A stretch of 64,000 nucleotides of DNA from JBFELO01 sp041552055. Lineage in GTDB: Bacteria > Acidobacteriota > Thermoanaerobaculia > Thermoanaerobaculales > Sulfomarinibacteraceae. Positions 34,054-42,767 of this stretch are shown here, in pieces; within the stretch, counting starts at the first letter, position 1; each line of letters opens with the position of its first letter. The position numbers were made by a program, and so were the translations under genes. Below the pieces are notes generated by a model. That model searched no databases. It was not told where the DNA came from and saw only the letters and a program-made list of their open reading frames with translations. The stretch spans positions 45,625 through 109,624 of the forward strand of contig JBFELO010000001.1 of assembly GCA_041552055.1 (NCBI GenBank), read 5' to 3'.

Positions 34054-34812
34054 ATGGATCTCAGGTTGCGGGGCAAACGCGCCCTGGTCACCGGATCATC
34101 ACGGGGCATCGGCCGCGCCATCGCGCTGTCGCTCGCCGACTTCAAGGTCGACGTCGCCATCAACTACCTGCGCAACCGCACGCGCGCCGAAGAGACCGCC
34201 GACGAGATCGCTTCCCGGGGCGTTCGGAGCCTGATCATCAAGGGCAACGTGGCCAAACCAGAGCACGTGGAAAGGATCTTCGCGACCATCCGTGACCAGT
34301 GGGGCGGGCTGGAAATCGTCGTGTCGAACGCCGCGTCCGGCGTGCTGCGACCGGCGCGCGAGCTCACCCTGCACCACTTCGACTGGGCAATGCACATCAA
34401 TGCCGCGGCCCTGCTCCCGATAACCCAGAATTTCCTCAAGATGCCCGCAAACGGGGAGAAGGTGGTGGTTGCCGTCTCGTCGCTGGGGGCGGTTCGCGCG
34501 ATTCCGAACTACACCGCGGTCGGCGCTTCCAAGGCGGCGTTGGAGTCGATGGTACGTCACCTCGCCGCCGAGTTCGCACCCGAGGGACTCCGCATCAACG
34601 CGGTCTCTTCCGGGACCGTCGACACCGATGCCCTGCATCACTTTCCGAACCGCGATGAACTCCTCGATCAGGCGCTCGAGCGGACTCCAGTCGGCAGGCT
34701 GTTGCACCCGCAGGACGTGGCGAACACCGTCGTCTACCTGTGTACGGAGTTCGCCTCCATGATCCATGGTCAGATCATCGTGGTCGACGGCGGCTACTCG
34801 ATCCTGGCGTAG
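34054..34812 (+). CDS. fabL: FabL-type enoyl-ACP reductase (SDR family)
   Basis: Short-chain dehydrogenase of 252 aa; ATG 34054 follows GGAGG. NADP-binding TGSSRGIGRA begins at residue 13, and catalytic Tyr153 and Lys160 are spaced Tyr-x6-Lys (NYTAVGASK), as in FabL. Several stretches match Bacillus FabL as I recall it: SNAASGVLRP, SSLGAVRAIPNYT, INAVSSGTVDTDALHHFPNR and IIVVDGGYS. That makes enoyl-ACP reductase III, the last step of fatty-acid elongation, the best call over a generic FabG. Divergent from hup. Confidence 0.85.
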   Translation: MDLRLRGKRALVTGSSRGIGRAIALSLADFKVDVAINYLRNRTRAEETADEIASRGVRSLIIKGNVAKPEHVERIFATIRDQWGGLEIVVSNAASGVLRPARELTLHHFDWAMHINAAALLPITQNFLKMPANGEKVVVAVSSLGAVRAIPNYTAVGASKAALESMVRHLAAEFAPEGLRINAVSSGTVDTDALHHFPNRDELLDQALERTPVGRLLHPQDVANTVVYLCTEFASMIHGQIIVVDGGYSILA

Positions 34813-34841
34813 CGCGTTGAGTCGGGCAGGACGTCCTCAAT

Positions 34842-37676
34842 TCACGAGGCGTCTCCCGTTGACTCTCTCCGCAGCATGGGTCCCAGGTACCTGCCGGTGT
34901 GCGACGACGAGCAGTCGGCGACCTCCTGCGGTGTCCCGGCCACCACCAGTCGCCCTCCACCTTCGCCACCCTCCGGACCGAGATCGACGATCCAGTCCGC
35001 GGTCTTGATCACATCCAGGTTGTGCTCGATCACGACCACGGTGTTGCCGCGCTCCACGAGAGCGTGGAGGACCGCCAGGAGCTTGCGCACGTCATCGAAG
35101 TGAAGACCGGTCGTGGGCTCGTCGAGCAGGTAGAGCGTCTTGCCGGTCGCCCTCTTTGCCAACTCACGGGACAGCTTGATCCGCTGCGCCTCACCGCCTG
35201 AAAGCGTGGTCGCGGGTTGTCCGAGGTGGAGGTAGCCAAGCCCGACCGACACCAGGGTGTCGAGGATGCGCACGATCTTGGGCACGTTGGTGAAGAGCTC
35301 ACGCGCCTGACGGACCGTGAGATCGAGTACCTCGGCGATGCTCAGGCCCTTGAACCGCACCTCGAGCGTTTCCCGATTGTAGCGCAGGCCATGGCAGACG
35401 TCACAGGTGACGAATACGTCGGGGAGGAAGTGCATTTCGATCCTGAGCTGGCCGGCGCCCTGACAGGCCTCGCACCGCCCACCCTTGACGTTGAAAGAGA
35501 ACCGGCCCGGTCGGTAGCCTCGTGCGCGTGCGTCGGTGGTCGCTGCGAAGAGCGACCGGATGGGGTCGAACACCTTGGTGTAGGTCGCGGGGTTCGACCT
35601 GGGCGTCCGACCGATCGGCGACTGGTCGATCGAGACCACCTTGTCGAGGCCGTCGACCCCCTCCACCGCCCGGTGACGACCCGGTCGCGCCAGCGTGCCA
35701 TAGAGCTCACGCGCCACCGCCTTGTGGAGGATCTCGTTCACCAGGGTGGACTTCCCCGACCCCGACACTCCGGTCACGCAGATCAGCCGACCGAGCGGGA
35801 AACTGACATCAATGTCCTTCAGGTTGTGCTCGGACGCGCCACGCACCGCCAGCTCGTCACCGTTGCCGGGTGACGGCTGCTGCGGAATCGGGATCACCTT
35901 TCGGCGTGCCAGATAGGCGCCCGTCAGCGAGTCCGAGGCACCCTCGATCGCCTCGGGCGGGCCGGCCGCCACCAGCCGCCCCCCGAGACGGCCCGCGCCG
36001 GGCCCGAGGTCGATCACCCAGTCGGCCTCCCGGATCGTCTCCTCGTCGTGCTCCACCACGACCACCGTATTGCCCAGATTCCGCATTCCCTTGAGGGTCT
36101 CCAGCAAACGTCGGTTGTCACGTTGGTGAAGGCCGATCGAGGGTTCGTCGAGCACGTAGAGCACGCCCATCAGCTTGGATCCGACCTGGGTGGCCAATCG
36201 GATGCGCTGACTCTCACCGCCCGACAGCGTCCCCGCCATCCGGTCCAGGGTGAGGTAGTCGAGACCGACCGACTCCAGGAACGAGAGTCGGTCGCGCACC
36301 TCCCTCAAGACCTTGGCGGCGATGGCTGCCTCGCGCTGGTTCAGCGTCAGCCCATCGAACCACTCGAACGCACGCCGTACCGACAGCGACGAGACCTCGG
36401 CGATGCTTCTCTCCCCGACCTTGACCGCCAACGCCTCGGGCCGTAGACGGGCGCCGCCGCATGCGTGGCACGGCGCGAACGACATGTAGCGCTCGAGCTC
36501 GTGTCGCACGCCCTCGGACGACGTCTCGGCGTAGCGGCGCTCGAGCCGCGGCACCAGACCCTCGAACCGGTCACGGTAGCGATAGGCCCCCTTGCGGCCC
36601 TGCCACACCCAGTCGAGCTCCCGATCCGAGCCGTACATGATCAGCCGGCGCAGCTCCTCGGGCAGGCGCCGCCACGGCGTGTGGAGGTCGATTCCGATTT
36701 GATCGGCGAGCTGTTCGAGCTGGCGCCGATACCAGGAGGACGGGCCGTGCCCCACGGTCGCCAGCGAGCCGCTCAAGACCGATCGCTCCGGATCGAGCAC
36801 CAACTTCTCCGGATCGACCTCGCGCAGGAAGCCCAGGCCCGAGCACGCGGTGCAGGCGCCCTGGGGTGAGTTGAAGGAGAACAGCCTGGGAGAGACCTCG
36901 GCCAGGGAGAAACCACAGCTGGGGCAGGCGTGGCGGGCCGACAGCACGGTCTCGGACCCGTCCGAGACGGCGGCCCTGACCAACCCCTCGCCGACCCGAA
37001 GTGCCGTCTCGAGCGAGTCCGCCAGGCGCGGTGCGACCCCCTGGCGGACCCGCAACCGGTCCACCACCACCTCGATAGTGTGCTTCTTGTTCTTCTCGAG
37101 ATCCGGGGGATCAGCCGCCTCCACGACCTGCCCGTCGACCCGCGCACGGACGAAGCCCTCACGGACCATCTGTTCGAAGAGCCTCCGGTGTTCTCCCTTG
37201 CGGCCCTCCACCAGCGGGGCCAGCAGCATGAACCGAGTTCCATCACCCAGCGCGAGCAGACGGTCGACCATCTGCTCGACGGTCTGCGGCTGAATCGGCA
37301 GATTGCAGTCCGGGCAGTGGGGGATTCCGACCGAAGCCCACAACAGACGCAGATAGTCGTGAATCTCGGTCACCGTCCCTACGGTCGACCTGGGGTTGCG
37401 CGAGGTGGTTTTCTGCTCGATGGAGATCGCCGGCGACAACCCCTCGATCGTGTCCACGTCGGGCTTCTCCATCTGTTCGAGAAACTGTCGGGCATACGCC
37501 GACAGCGACTCGACGTACCGCCGCTGACCCTCCGCAAACAGGGTGTCGAACGCCAGAGACGACTTGCCCGAGCCGGAGACCCCGGTGACCACGACCAGTC
37601 GGTTGCGTGGGATGTCGACATCGATGTTCGCGAGATTGTGCTCCCGCGCACCGCGGATACTGATGGTGTCTCGCAT
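34842..37676 (-). CDS. uvrA: Excinuclease ABC subunit A
   Basis: Damage-recognition ATPase of nucleotide excision repair, 944 aa, full length. Two ABC modules: Walker A GVSGSGKS at 32-39 and again in the second half, with signatures LSGGESQRIRLATQ and LSGGEAQRIKLSREL. Zinc-finger cysteines appear as CPSC...CTAC and CEAC...CDVC. It is separated from smpB by 212 bases in which I see no gene. Confidence 0.98.
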   Translation of the reverse strand: MRDTISIRGAREHNLANIDVDIPRNRLVVVTGVSGSGKSSLAFDTLFAEGQRRYVESLSAYARQFLEQMEKPDVDTIEGLSPAISIEQKTTSRNPRSTVGTVTEIHDYLRLLWASVGIPHCPDCNLPIQPQTVEQMVDRLLALGDGTRFMLLAPLVEGRKGEHRRLFEQMVREGFVRARVDGQVVEAADPPDLEKNKKHTIEVVVDRLRVRQGVAPRLADSLETALRVGEGLVRAAVSDGSETVLSARHACPSCGFSLAEVSPRLFSFNSPQGACTACSGLGFLREVDPEKLVLDPERSVLSGSLATVGHGPSSWYRRQLEQLADQIGIDLHTPWRRLPEELRRLIMYGSDRELDWVWQGRKGAYRYRDRFEGLVPRLERRYAETSSEGVRHELERYMSFAPCHACGGARLRPEALAVKVGERSIAEVSSLSVRRAFEWFDGLTLNQREAAIAAKVLREVRDRLSFLESVGLDYLTLDRMAGTLSGGESQRIRLATQVGSKLMGVLYVLDEPSIGLHQRDNRRLLETLKGMRNLGNTVVVVEHDEETIREADWVIDLGPGAGRLGGRLVAAGPPEAIEGASDSLTGAYLARRKVIPIPQQPSPGNGDELAVRGASEHNLKDIDVSFPLGRLICVTGVSGSGKSTLVNEILHKAVARELYGTLARPGRHRAVEGVDGLDKVVSIDQSPIGRTPRSNPATYTKVFDPIRSLFAATTDARARGYRPGRFSFNVKGGRCEACQGAGQLRIEMHFLPDVFVTCDVCHGLRYNRETLEVRFKGLSIAEVLDLTVRQARELFTNVPKIVRILDTLVSVGLGYLHLGQPATTLSGGEAQRIKLSRELAKRATGKTLYLLDEPTTGLHFDDVRKLLAVLHALVERGNTVVVIEHNLDVIKTADWIVDLGPEGGEGGGRLVVAGTPQEVADCSSSHTGRYLGPMLRRESTGDAS

Positions 37677-37888
37677 CGTCGTTTTTCCGGTGGCGGCTTC
37701 CGGAACCGCCGACCGCTCACTCTACCATCGAGCGGAGACGGTCTCGCCGACGGCCAACTCGTCTGCCGGCCACGGCTATTCCCGGCGCGGAGGCGTCTTC
37801 GACGATGCGTCGAACATCCCGGGGCCCGCAAGCGTCGCCGGACAGGGTTCGTCGATGACCGTTGCGGACACTCGGTGAGAGCTCCGGG

Positions 37889-38338
37889 CTAACGTCGACG
37901 GTGGAGATCCTGCTCGGCCTCGCGGTCGAGCGTCCTTCTCCGCAAGGTCTCTCGCTTGTCGTGCAGCAGCTTGCCACGGGCGAGCGCGATCTCGACCTTG
38001 ATCCAGTTGCCCTCGACCATCATCGCCAGGGGCACGACGGTCAGACCCTTCTCCTGGACCTTGCCGGCAAGACGCTCGATCTGCCGCTTGTGGAGCAGCA
38101 GACGCCGCCGACGCATCGGATCGTGGCTCGCATACCCGGCGCTCTGGTAGGACGAGATGTGACACCCGACCAGGTACGCCTCACCGCCGCTGAAGCTCAC
38201 GTACGCATCTCTGAGGTTGACGCGCCCCTCGCGTGCCGACTTGACCTCGGTTCCGAGCAGCTCGACCCCGGCCACTTCCCGCTCCAGGATGTGGTACTCG
38301 TGCCGGACTTTCCGGTTGGCGGCGAGAACCTTGCTCAT
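37889..38338 (-). CDS. smpB: SsrA-binding protein SmpB
   Basis: tmRNA partner in trans-translation, 149 aa. Family motifs are HEYHILEREVAGVELLGTEVK, GRVNLRDAYV and the C-terminal basic tail GKLLHDKRETLRRRT. The ATG overlaps the stop of the upstream HD-GYP gene (ATGA). I found no tmRNA gene beside it. Confidence 0.97.
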   Translation of the reverse strand: MSKVLAANRKVRHEYHILEREVAGVELLGTEVKSAREGRVNLRDAYVSFSGGEAYLVGCHISSYQSAGYASHDPMRRRRLLLHKRQIERLAGKVQEKGLTVVPLAMMVEGNWIKVEIALARGKLLHDKRETLRRRTLDREAEQDLHRRR

Positions 38339-39852
38339 TCCACGACCTGAGTGAGGGCCTCCACGAAATCTCGGTCGAACTGCTGGCCGGCAACCGACGC
38401 GATGGTCTCGATCGCCTCCCTCGACGACAGCGCCTGCCGATAGCTGAATGACGAGGTCAGAACGTCGTACACCTCGGCCACATGGACCAGCCGCGCCAGC
38501 AGCGGGATCTCCTCCCCCGCCAACTGGTCGGGATAACCGTTACCGTCCCAGCGCTCGTGGTGGTGCCGCACGGCGGCAGCTATTCGATCGAGGCCGGTCT
38601 CCGCGAGGATGGCCTCCCCCACCGTTGGATGTCGTCGATAGATCCGACGATCCTCCGCCGACGGCGACGCGAGACGGTACAGCCGGTCGTACTCCAACTC
38701 CCGCATGCCTACGTCATGCAACAAGCCGGCGAGCGCCGCACCCTCGACCTCGACGCTGTCCAGGTCCGCCTGCTGCGCGATCTGCCAACTCAGCCGCGAC
38801 ACGGCGAGCGAGTGACCGAGCAACTCCGGATAGCTGCGCTCGCCCGGCTCAAGCAGCCGACGCGCAAGTGCTCGGCGCGAGAACCGCAACTCCGCCGCCT
38901 CGCGGGCGCTGGAGACCTCCCGGCCCAGCCGATCCAACACCGGCCCGGGGGGCACCCCACCTTCCGCCGACACCACCGACACGATCAGGGACCAGTCCAG
39001 GTCGTGCAGCGGCACTGCGGTCGCGATCAACGATGGGCGCGGAGGAACCGAGGATGCCGACACCCTGCGCACGCGAAGCTTCCAGGATGAGTGGTGTGGC
39101 GCCGGAATGCCCGCGTGCACCAAAACTTCCGACTGGTGCCGAGTGAGGGCGTCGGTGTCGATCGCGTCACCGTCCGCGCACGAGTGCACCAGGGTCGTCG
39201 CCTCCTCCGGCGTCGCCACCGTCGTTGCGACCGCGAACACGCCCTCCCGAGCCACCGTGTCCACCGCCGACTCGACCACCGTCTGCAGTCCGATCCCGTC
39301 GAGCAACACGCTGCGCGCCGGCTCGGCCGCGTCCGTCGGTTGTTGGCGGACGATGGGCTCCGGTCGAGGCTCCTCGGCGACACCGATCGCAGCGTAGAGG
39401 TCGAGCTGCTGCAGCAGGCCCAGCAACGCACTTCCGATGATCGACCCCTGCCTCTCGTCCACCTCCTCGAACGGTCGCCCGCCCCCCTTATCGCGCGCGT
39501 CCACGAAACCCAGAATCTGCGACGCGCCTACCAGCGGCACCAGCAGCATGCGGCGAGTCCCGGCGTCCTGGAGATCGGTCTCGATCTCGGGGAAATCCCG
39601 GACGTCATTGATCGCCAACGGCGCGCTCTGCAGCTCGCGAGCCTTGCGGACGAGCGGGTCGTCATCCCCATGGGATGGACGCAGCGTGTCCCGTCGCCCG
39701 AAACCGTACTGCGATGCCAGCTCGAACGAGCCGTCCGGCCGCAGCAGGTAGAGCGCCGCCTTGGTACAGTGGACCTCTTCCAAGAACCGGAACAGCACCT
39801 CCTTGAAGGACCGCTCCTGTTGGGGCGTCCAACCGGTTGAAGGTTCGGTCAT
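38335..39852 (-). CDS. GAF and HD-GYP domain phosphodiesterase
   Basis: Likely cyclic-di-GMP phosphodiesterase, 505 aa from ATG 39852. The first third resembles a GAF sensor (FLEEVHCTKAALYLLRPDG ... MLLVPLVGASQILGFVDARD). A less conserved middle follows, and the C-terminal third is HD-GYP: LGHSLAVSRLSW, the HD pair in GLLHDVGM (near 378) and HHERWDGNGYP (near 430), then HVAEVYDVLTS. The metal-binding residues and the GYP element are intact, so activity is plausible. No membrane segment, so cytosolic. Co-translated with smpB. Confidence 0.85.
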   Translation of the reverse strand: MTEPSTGWTPQQERSFKEVLFRFLEEVHCTKAALYLLRPDGSFELASQYGFGRRDTLRPSHGDDDPLVRKARELQSAPLAINDVRDFPEIETDLQDAGTRRMLLVPLVGASQILGFVDARDKGGGRPFEEVDERQGSIIGSALLGLLQQLDLYAAIGVAEEPRPEPIVRQQPTDAAEPARSVLLDGIGLQTVVESAVDTVAREGVFAVATTVATPEEATTLVHSCADGDAIDTDALTRHQSEVLVHAGIPAPHHSSWKLRVRRVSASSVPPRPSLIATAVPLHDLDWSLIVSVVSAEGGVPPGPVLDRLGREVSSAREAAELRFSRRALARRLLEPGERSYPELLGHSLAVSRLSWQIAQQADLDSVEVEGAALAGLLHDVGMRELEYDRLYRLASPSAEDRRIYRRHPTVGEAILAETGLDRIAAAVRHHHERWDGNGYPDQLAGEEIPLLARLVHVAEVYDVLTSSFSYRQALSSREAIETIASVAGQQFDRDFVEALTQVVE

Positions 39853-39938
39853 CGCCTCCCTCCCGTGAGCTTCTTTCACTCTACCACCGGTTCCCGTTGG
39901 GCCGGAAGACGTGCCTCCCGGTGGTAGAATGGCCAACC

Positions 39939-40493
39939 ATGTCATGGATCCTGCCGCTGTTGGTCGCGACCACGCTGAACTCCCAGGGACCGCTCGCCCT
40001 GCAGGTGGACCAGCAGCGCGACACCCTCAAAGTCTCGTTTTCGTTGCTGGAACCCCTGCCGGCAGCGATGGAGGAGGCGCTTCCGTCAGGCGCCGAGGTC
40101 CACGTCCGATATCCGCTGAGAGTCCGCAGCCCGCGCGCCCTGTGGTGGGATCGCAAGCTCTGGAAGGGCGAGGTGGTCGCCACGGCCATCTTCGACCCGA
40201 TCACGGGCCGCTACCGATGCGAGGTGGTGCTGGACGACGTCATCGTCTCGAGCCAGGAGATGGACAGCCCGACCGGCGCCCGCGACTTCCTCGCCTCGCC
40301 GGGTCCCGTCCTGCTTTCACTGTCGATCGAGAAACGGTCGAGGCTGTTCGTGCGCGTCCGCGCGATCTTCTCGTCCTCCACGAAATGGCTGATCTTCCCG
40401 TCCGTGAACGGGACACCGTGGGTCGAGGTCGCCATCACGCCGGTTGTCGCCCAGAGCCCGAGCGAGACGGAGGCCGCAGGGGACCCGGACTGA
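39939..40493 (+). CDS. DUF4390 family protein
   Basis: A 184 aa protein beginning with a short hydrophobic, possibly signal, segment (MSWILPLLVATTL). LKVSFSLLEPLP and ALWWDRKLWKGEV are characteristic of the DUF4390 family. In other bacteria this family often precedes an NtrY-type sensor kinase, as it does here (stop three bases before the kinase start). Molecular role unknown; probably periplasmic. Confidence 0.75.
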   Translation: MSWILPLLVATTLNSQGPLALQVDQQRDTLKVSFSLLEPLPAAMEEALPSGAEVHVRYPLRVRSPRALWWDRKLWKGEVVATAIFDPITGRYRCEVVLDDVIVSSQEMDSPTGARDFLASPGPVLLSLSIEKRSRLFVRVRAIFSSSTKWLIFPSVNGTPWVEVAITPVVAQSPSETEAAGDPD

Positions 40494-40496
40494 TCC

Positions 40497-42644
40497 ATGA
40501 CTGAGCTGGCCCGCGCCTGGCATCGATACCGGCGACAGAATCGGTTCCTCATCGCTGGCTTCCTGGCGCTCATGGTGCTCGCGGTCGGCGCATTCTACCT
40601 CGTCCAGCGCACCCAGGAGGCTTCCCCCGAGGACCTGACCAATCGCCTGCTGCTCTTCGTCCTGTGGTACCTCGACGTCTCACTGATCCTGATTCTGACC
40701 TTCATTCTGGCGCGCAACCTGATTCGGCTGGCAGTGGACCGACGCAGTGGAGTCTTGGGCAGCCGCTTTCGCACCAAGCTCGTGCTCACCTACGTCGGCC
40801 TGACCTTCGTGCCGGTGATCTTCATCTTCCTGATCGCCACCAACTACCTCCAGAACTCCATCGATCGGTGGTTCTCGTCTCCGGTGGAGGAGACCGTGCG
40901 CAGCGGCGCGGCCGTCACCGTACAGGTGCGCGAACTCGTCGAGGATCGTCTCCAGGGACAGGCAGCGGTCGCCGCCGAGGAGCTCGGGGCGGACCCCAGG
41001 CCGGAGCAGCTGGTCACGCTCCAGACCGTGATGGGGATCGATCTGATCGCGCTGATTCAGGACGGCCGGCTCGCGGAGTCCGTCTCCGACCCCCGCCGCA
41101 TTCCCACGTCGCTGCCGCCGCTGCGCCTCGAGTCGTTGCCCCCGTCGGGGGTGCGTGCGGATCGCTGGCGCGGTGGCTTGCTGGTCAGGGCGTGGCAGCC
41201 TCTGTCGGACGCGCGCTCGGTGGTGGTCGTCGGTGACATGCTGCCGAGGGACCTGTTGTTGCATCTCGAGCGCGCCACCGCGGCGGACGCCCATTTCCGG
41301 GAGATGAAGTTGCAGCGAGGGACGATCAAGTCCACCACCATTCTGGTCTTCCTGGCGTTCACGCTCTTGTTGCTCTTCGCCACGGTTTGGATCGGGCTCT
41401 ACCTGTCGCGGCGGTTCACCGAGCCGCTGCTGGCAGTGGCGGCGGCCACCCGGCGGGTGGCCGAGGGGGATCGGCTCGAAGAGGTCTCGATCAGCGCCAC
41501 CGACGAGGTCGCGGTCCTGGTCGATAGTTTCAACGCCATGGTCCGCAGAGTGCGCGCCACGGAGGCGGAGATCCTGGCATCGAACCAGGAACTGGCCACC
41601 CTGCTTGCCACCGTGCCCGCGGGCGTCCTGACGGTCGACTCTGCGGCGGAGAACTTCCGTCCCAACCCGGCTGCGGCACGGATCCTGGGTCACGAGCAAT
41701 GGGCACGACAGTGGCTGCCGATGGGTGAACTCGACCGACCAGGCCTGGAGCAGCTCCACCGTCGCCTGCGTCCCGGCCAATCCAACGACGCACGCTGGGA
41801 GGTCGAGATCGAGGGCGAGGGCGCACAGCGACAGCTCGACGTCGTCGTGAAACCACTCCCGGGCGGAGGCTGCGTGGTCGCAATCGACGATCTCACGCAG
41901 CTCTTGAGAGCCCAACGACAAGCGGCGTGGAGCGAGGTCGCCCAGAGGATCGCCCACGAAATCAAGAATCCGCTCACGCCGATCCGACTCGCGGCCGAGC
42001 GGATGCAGCGCTGGGCCGGCCGCATCGACGGCGAGGTGCGCGACATCATGGTCTCGAGCTGCGAGGCAATTATCGCCCAGGTGACCGGATTGAAGGAACT
42101 GGTGGATGCTTTTCGGCGCTACGCGCGGATGCCGGGCGTCAATCCCCGCCCCACGTCGGTCAGCCAGATCGTCCGCGAAATCGGCTCGCTGTACGAGGGA
42201 CTGGCGGAAGGCCTGCGAGTCGAGATCGAGCTCCCGACCGAGGACGTCGTGGGCTTCATCGATCCGGTGCTGCTTCGCCAGGCTCTGGTCAATCTCATCG
42301 ACAACGCGATCGACGCCGTGCACAACACCGGCACCATCACGTTGGCGGCCAGCCGAGAAGCTGACGACGTGATCCTCGAGGTCGCCGACACGGGCGTCGG
42401 TCTACCGACCGATGACACCGAGATGTTGCTCCAGCCGTTCTTCTCGACCAAGGGCCGTGGTTCGGGCATGGGGCTGGCCCTGGTGCATCGAATCGTGGCG
42501 GATCACGGTGGCACCCTCCACCTGGAAAACCGATCCCCGCGCGGCACGGTGGCCAGAATCGTCCTCACCGACGCAGTGGCGACTGCAATGGAAGTCGACC
42601 CGACCCCGCAGGGAACGACGACCACGGGCCGCGGAACCGTGTGA
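40497..42644 (+). CDS. NtrY-like membrane sensor histidine kinase
   Basis: A 715 aa sensor kinase. Membrane segments lie near 18-38, 58-76, 92-115 and 283-305, with an extracytoplasmic domain between the last two. Then come a HAMP-like linker (LYLSRRFTEPLLAVAAATRRVAEGD), a PAS-like region, HisKA with phospho-His487 in IAHEIKNPLTPIRLAAERM, and HATPase (LIDNAIDAV, DTGVGLPTDD, GSGMGLALVHRIV). The layout is that of NtrY, but no NtrX-type response regulator is adjacent. The following genes encode TPR and RDD-like proteins. Confidence 0.92.
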   Translation: MTELARAWHRYRRQNRFLIAGFLALMVLAVGAFYLVQRTQEASPEDLTNRLLLFVLWYLDVSLILILTFILARNLIRLAVDRRSGVLGSRFRTKLVLTYVGLTFVPVIFIFLIATNYLQNSIDRWFSSPVEETVRSGAAVTVQVRELVEDRLQGQAAVAAEELGADPRPEQLVTLQTVMGIDLIALIQDGRLAESVSDPRRIPTSLPPLRLESLPPSGVRADRWRGGLLVRAWQPLSDARSVVVVGDMLPRDLLLHLERATAADAHFREMKLQRGTIKSTTILVFLAFTLLLLFATVWIGLYLSRRFTEPLLAVAAATRRVAEGDRLEEVSISATDEVAVLVDSFNAMVRRVRATEAEILASNQELATLLATVPAGVLTVDSAAENFRPNPAAARILGHEQWARQWLPMGELDRPGLEQLHRRLRPGQSNDARWEVEIEGEGAQRQLDVVVKPLPGGGCVVAIDDLTQLLRAQRQAAWSEVAQRIAHEIKNPLTPIRLAAERMQRWAGRIDGEVRDIMVSSCEAIIAQVTGLKELVDAFRRYARMPGVNPRPTSVSQIVREIGSLYEGLAEGLRVEIELPTEDVVGFIDPVLLRQALVNLIDNAIDAVHNTGTITLAASREADDVILEVADTGVGLPTDDTEMLLQPFFSTKGRGSGMGLALVHRIVADHGGTLHLENRSPRGTVARIVLTDAVATAMEVDPTPQGTTTTGRGTV

Positions 42645-42767
42645 TTCAATCGCTTTCTACGGACCGCCGACCTGCCCGCATCATCCATGGGGCATCCGCT
42701 GCGGACGGCGCCGCTGTGACAGCGCTCGTTGACCGTCAGAATAACCGCCTGTTACCATTCGAAAGTC

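Noticed and set aside
37677..37888. tmRNA gene in the smpB-uvrA gap
   Set aside because: No tRNA-like ends or tag-coding frame found; the short antisense-looking frame there has no support.
42690..42760. Strong promoter before the TPR-protein gene
   Set aside because: TTGACC and TTACCA are 17 bases apart, but the -10 is poor; not enough to list as a feature.
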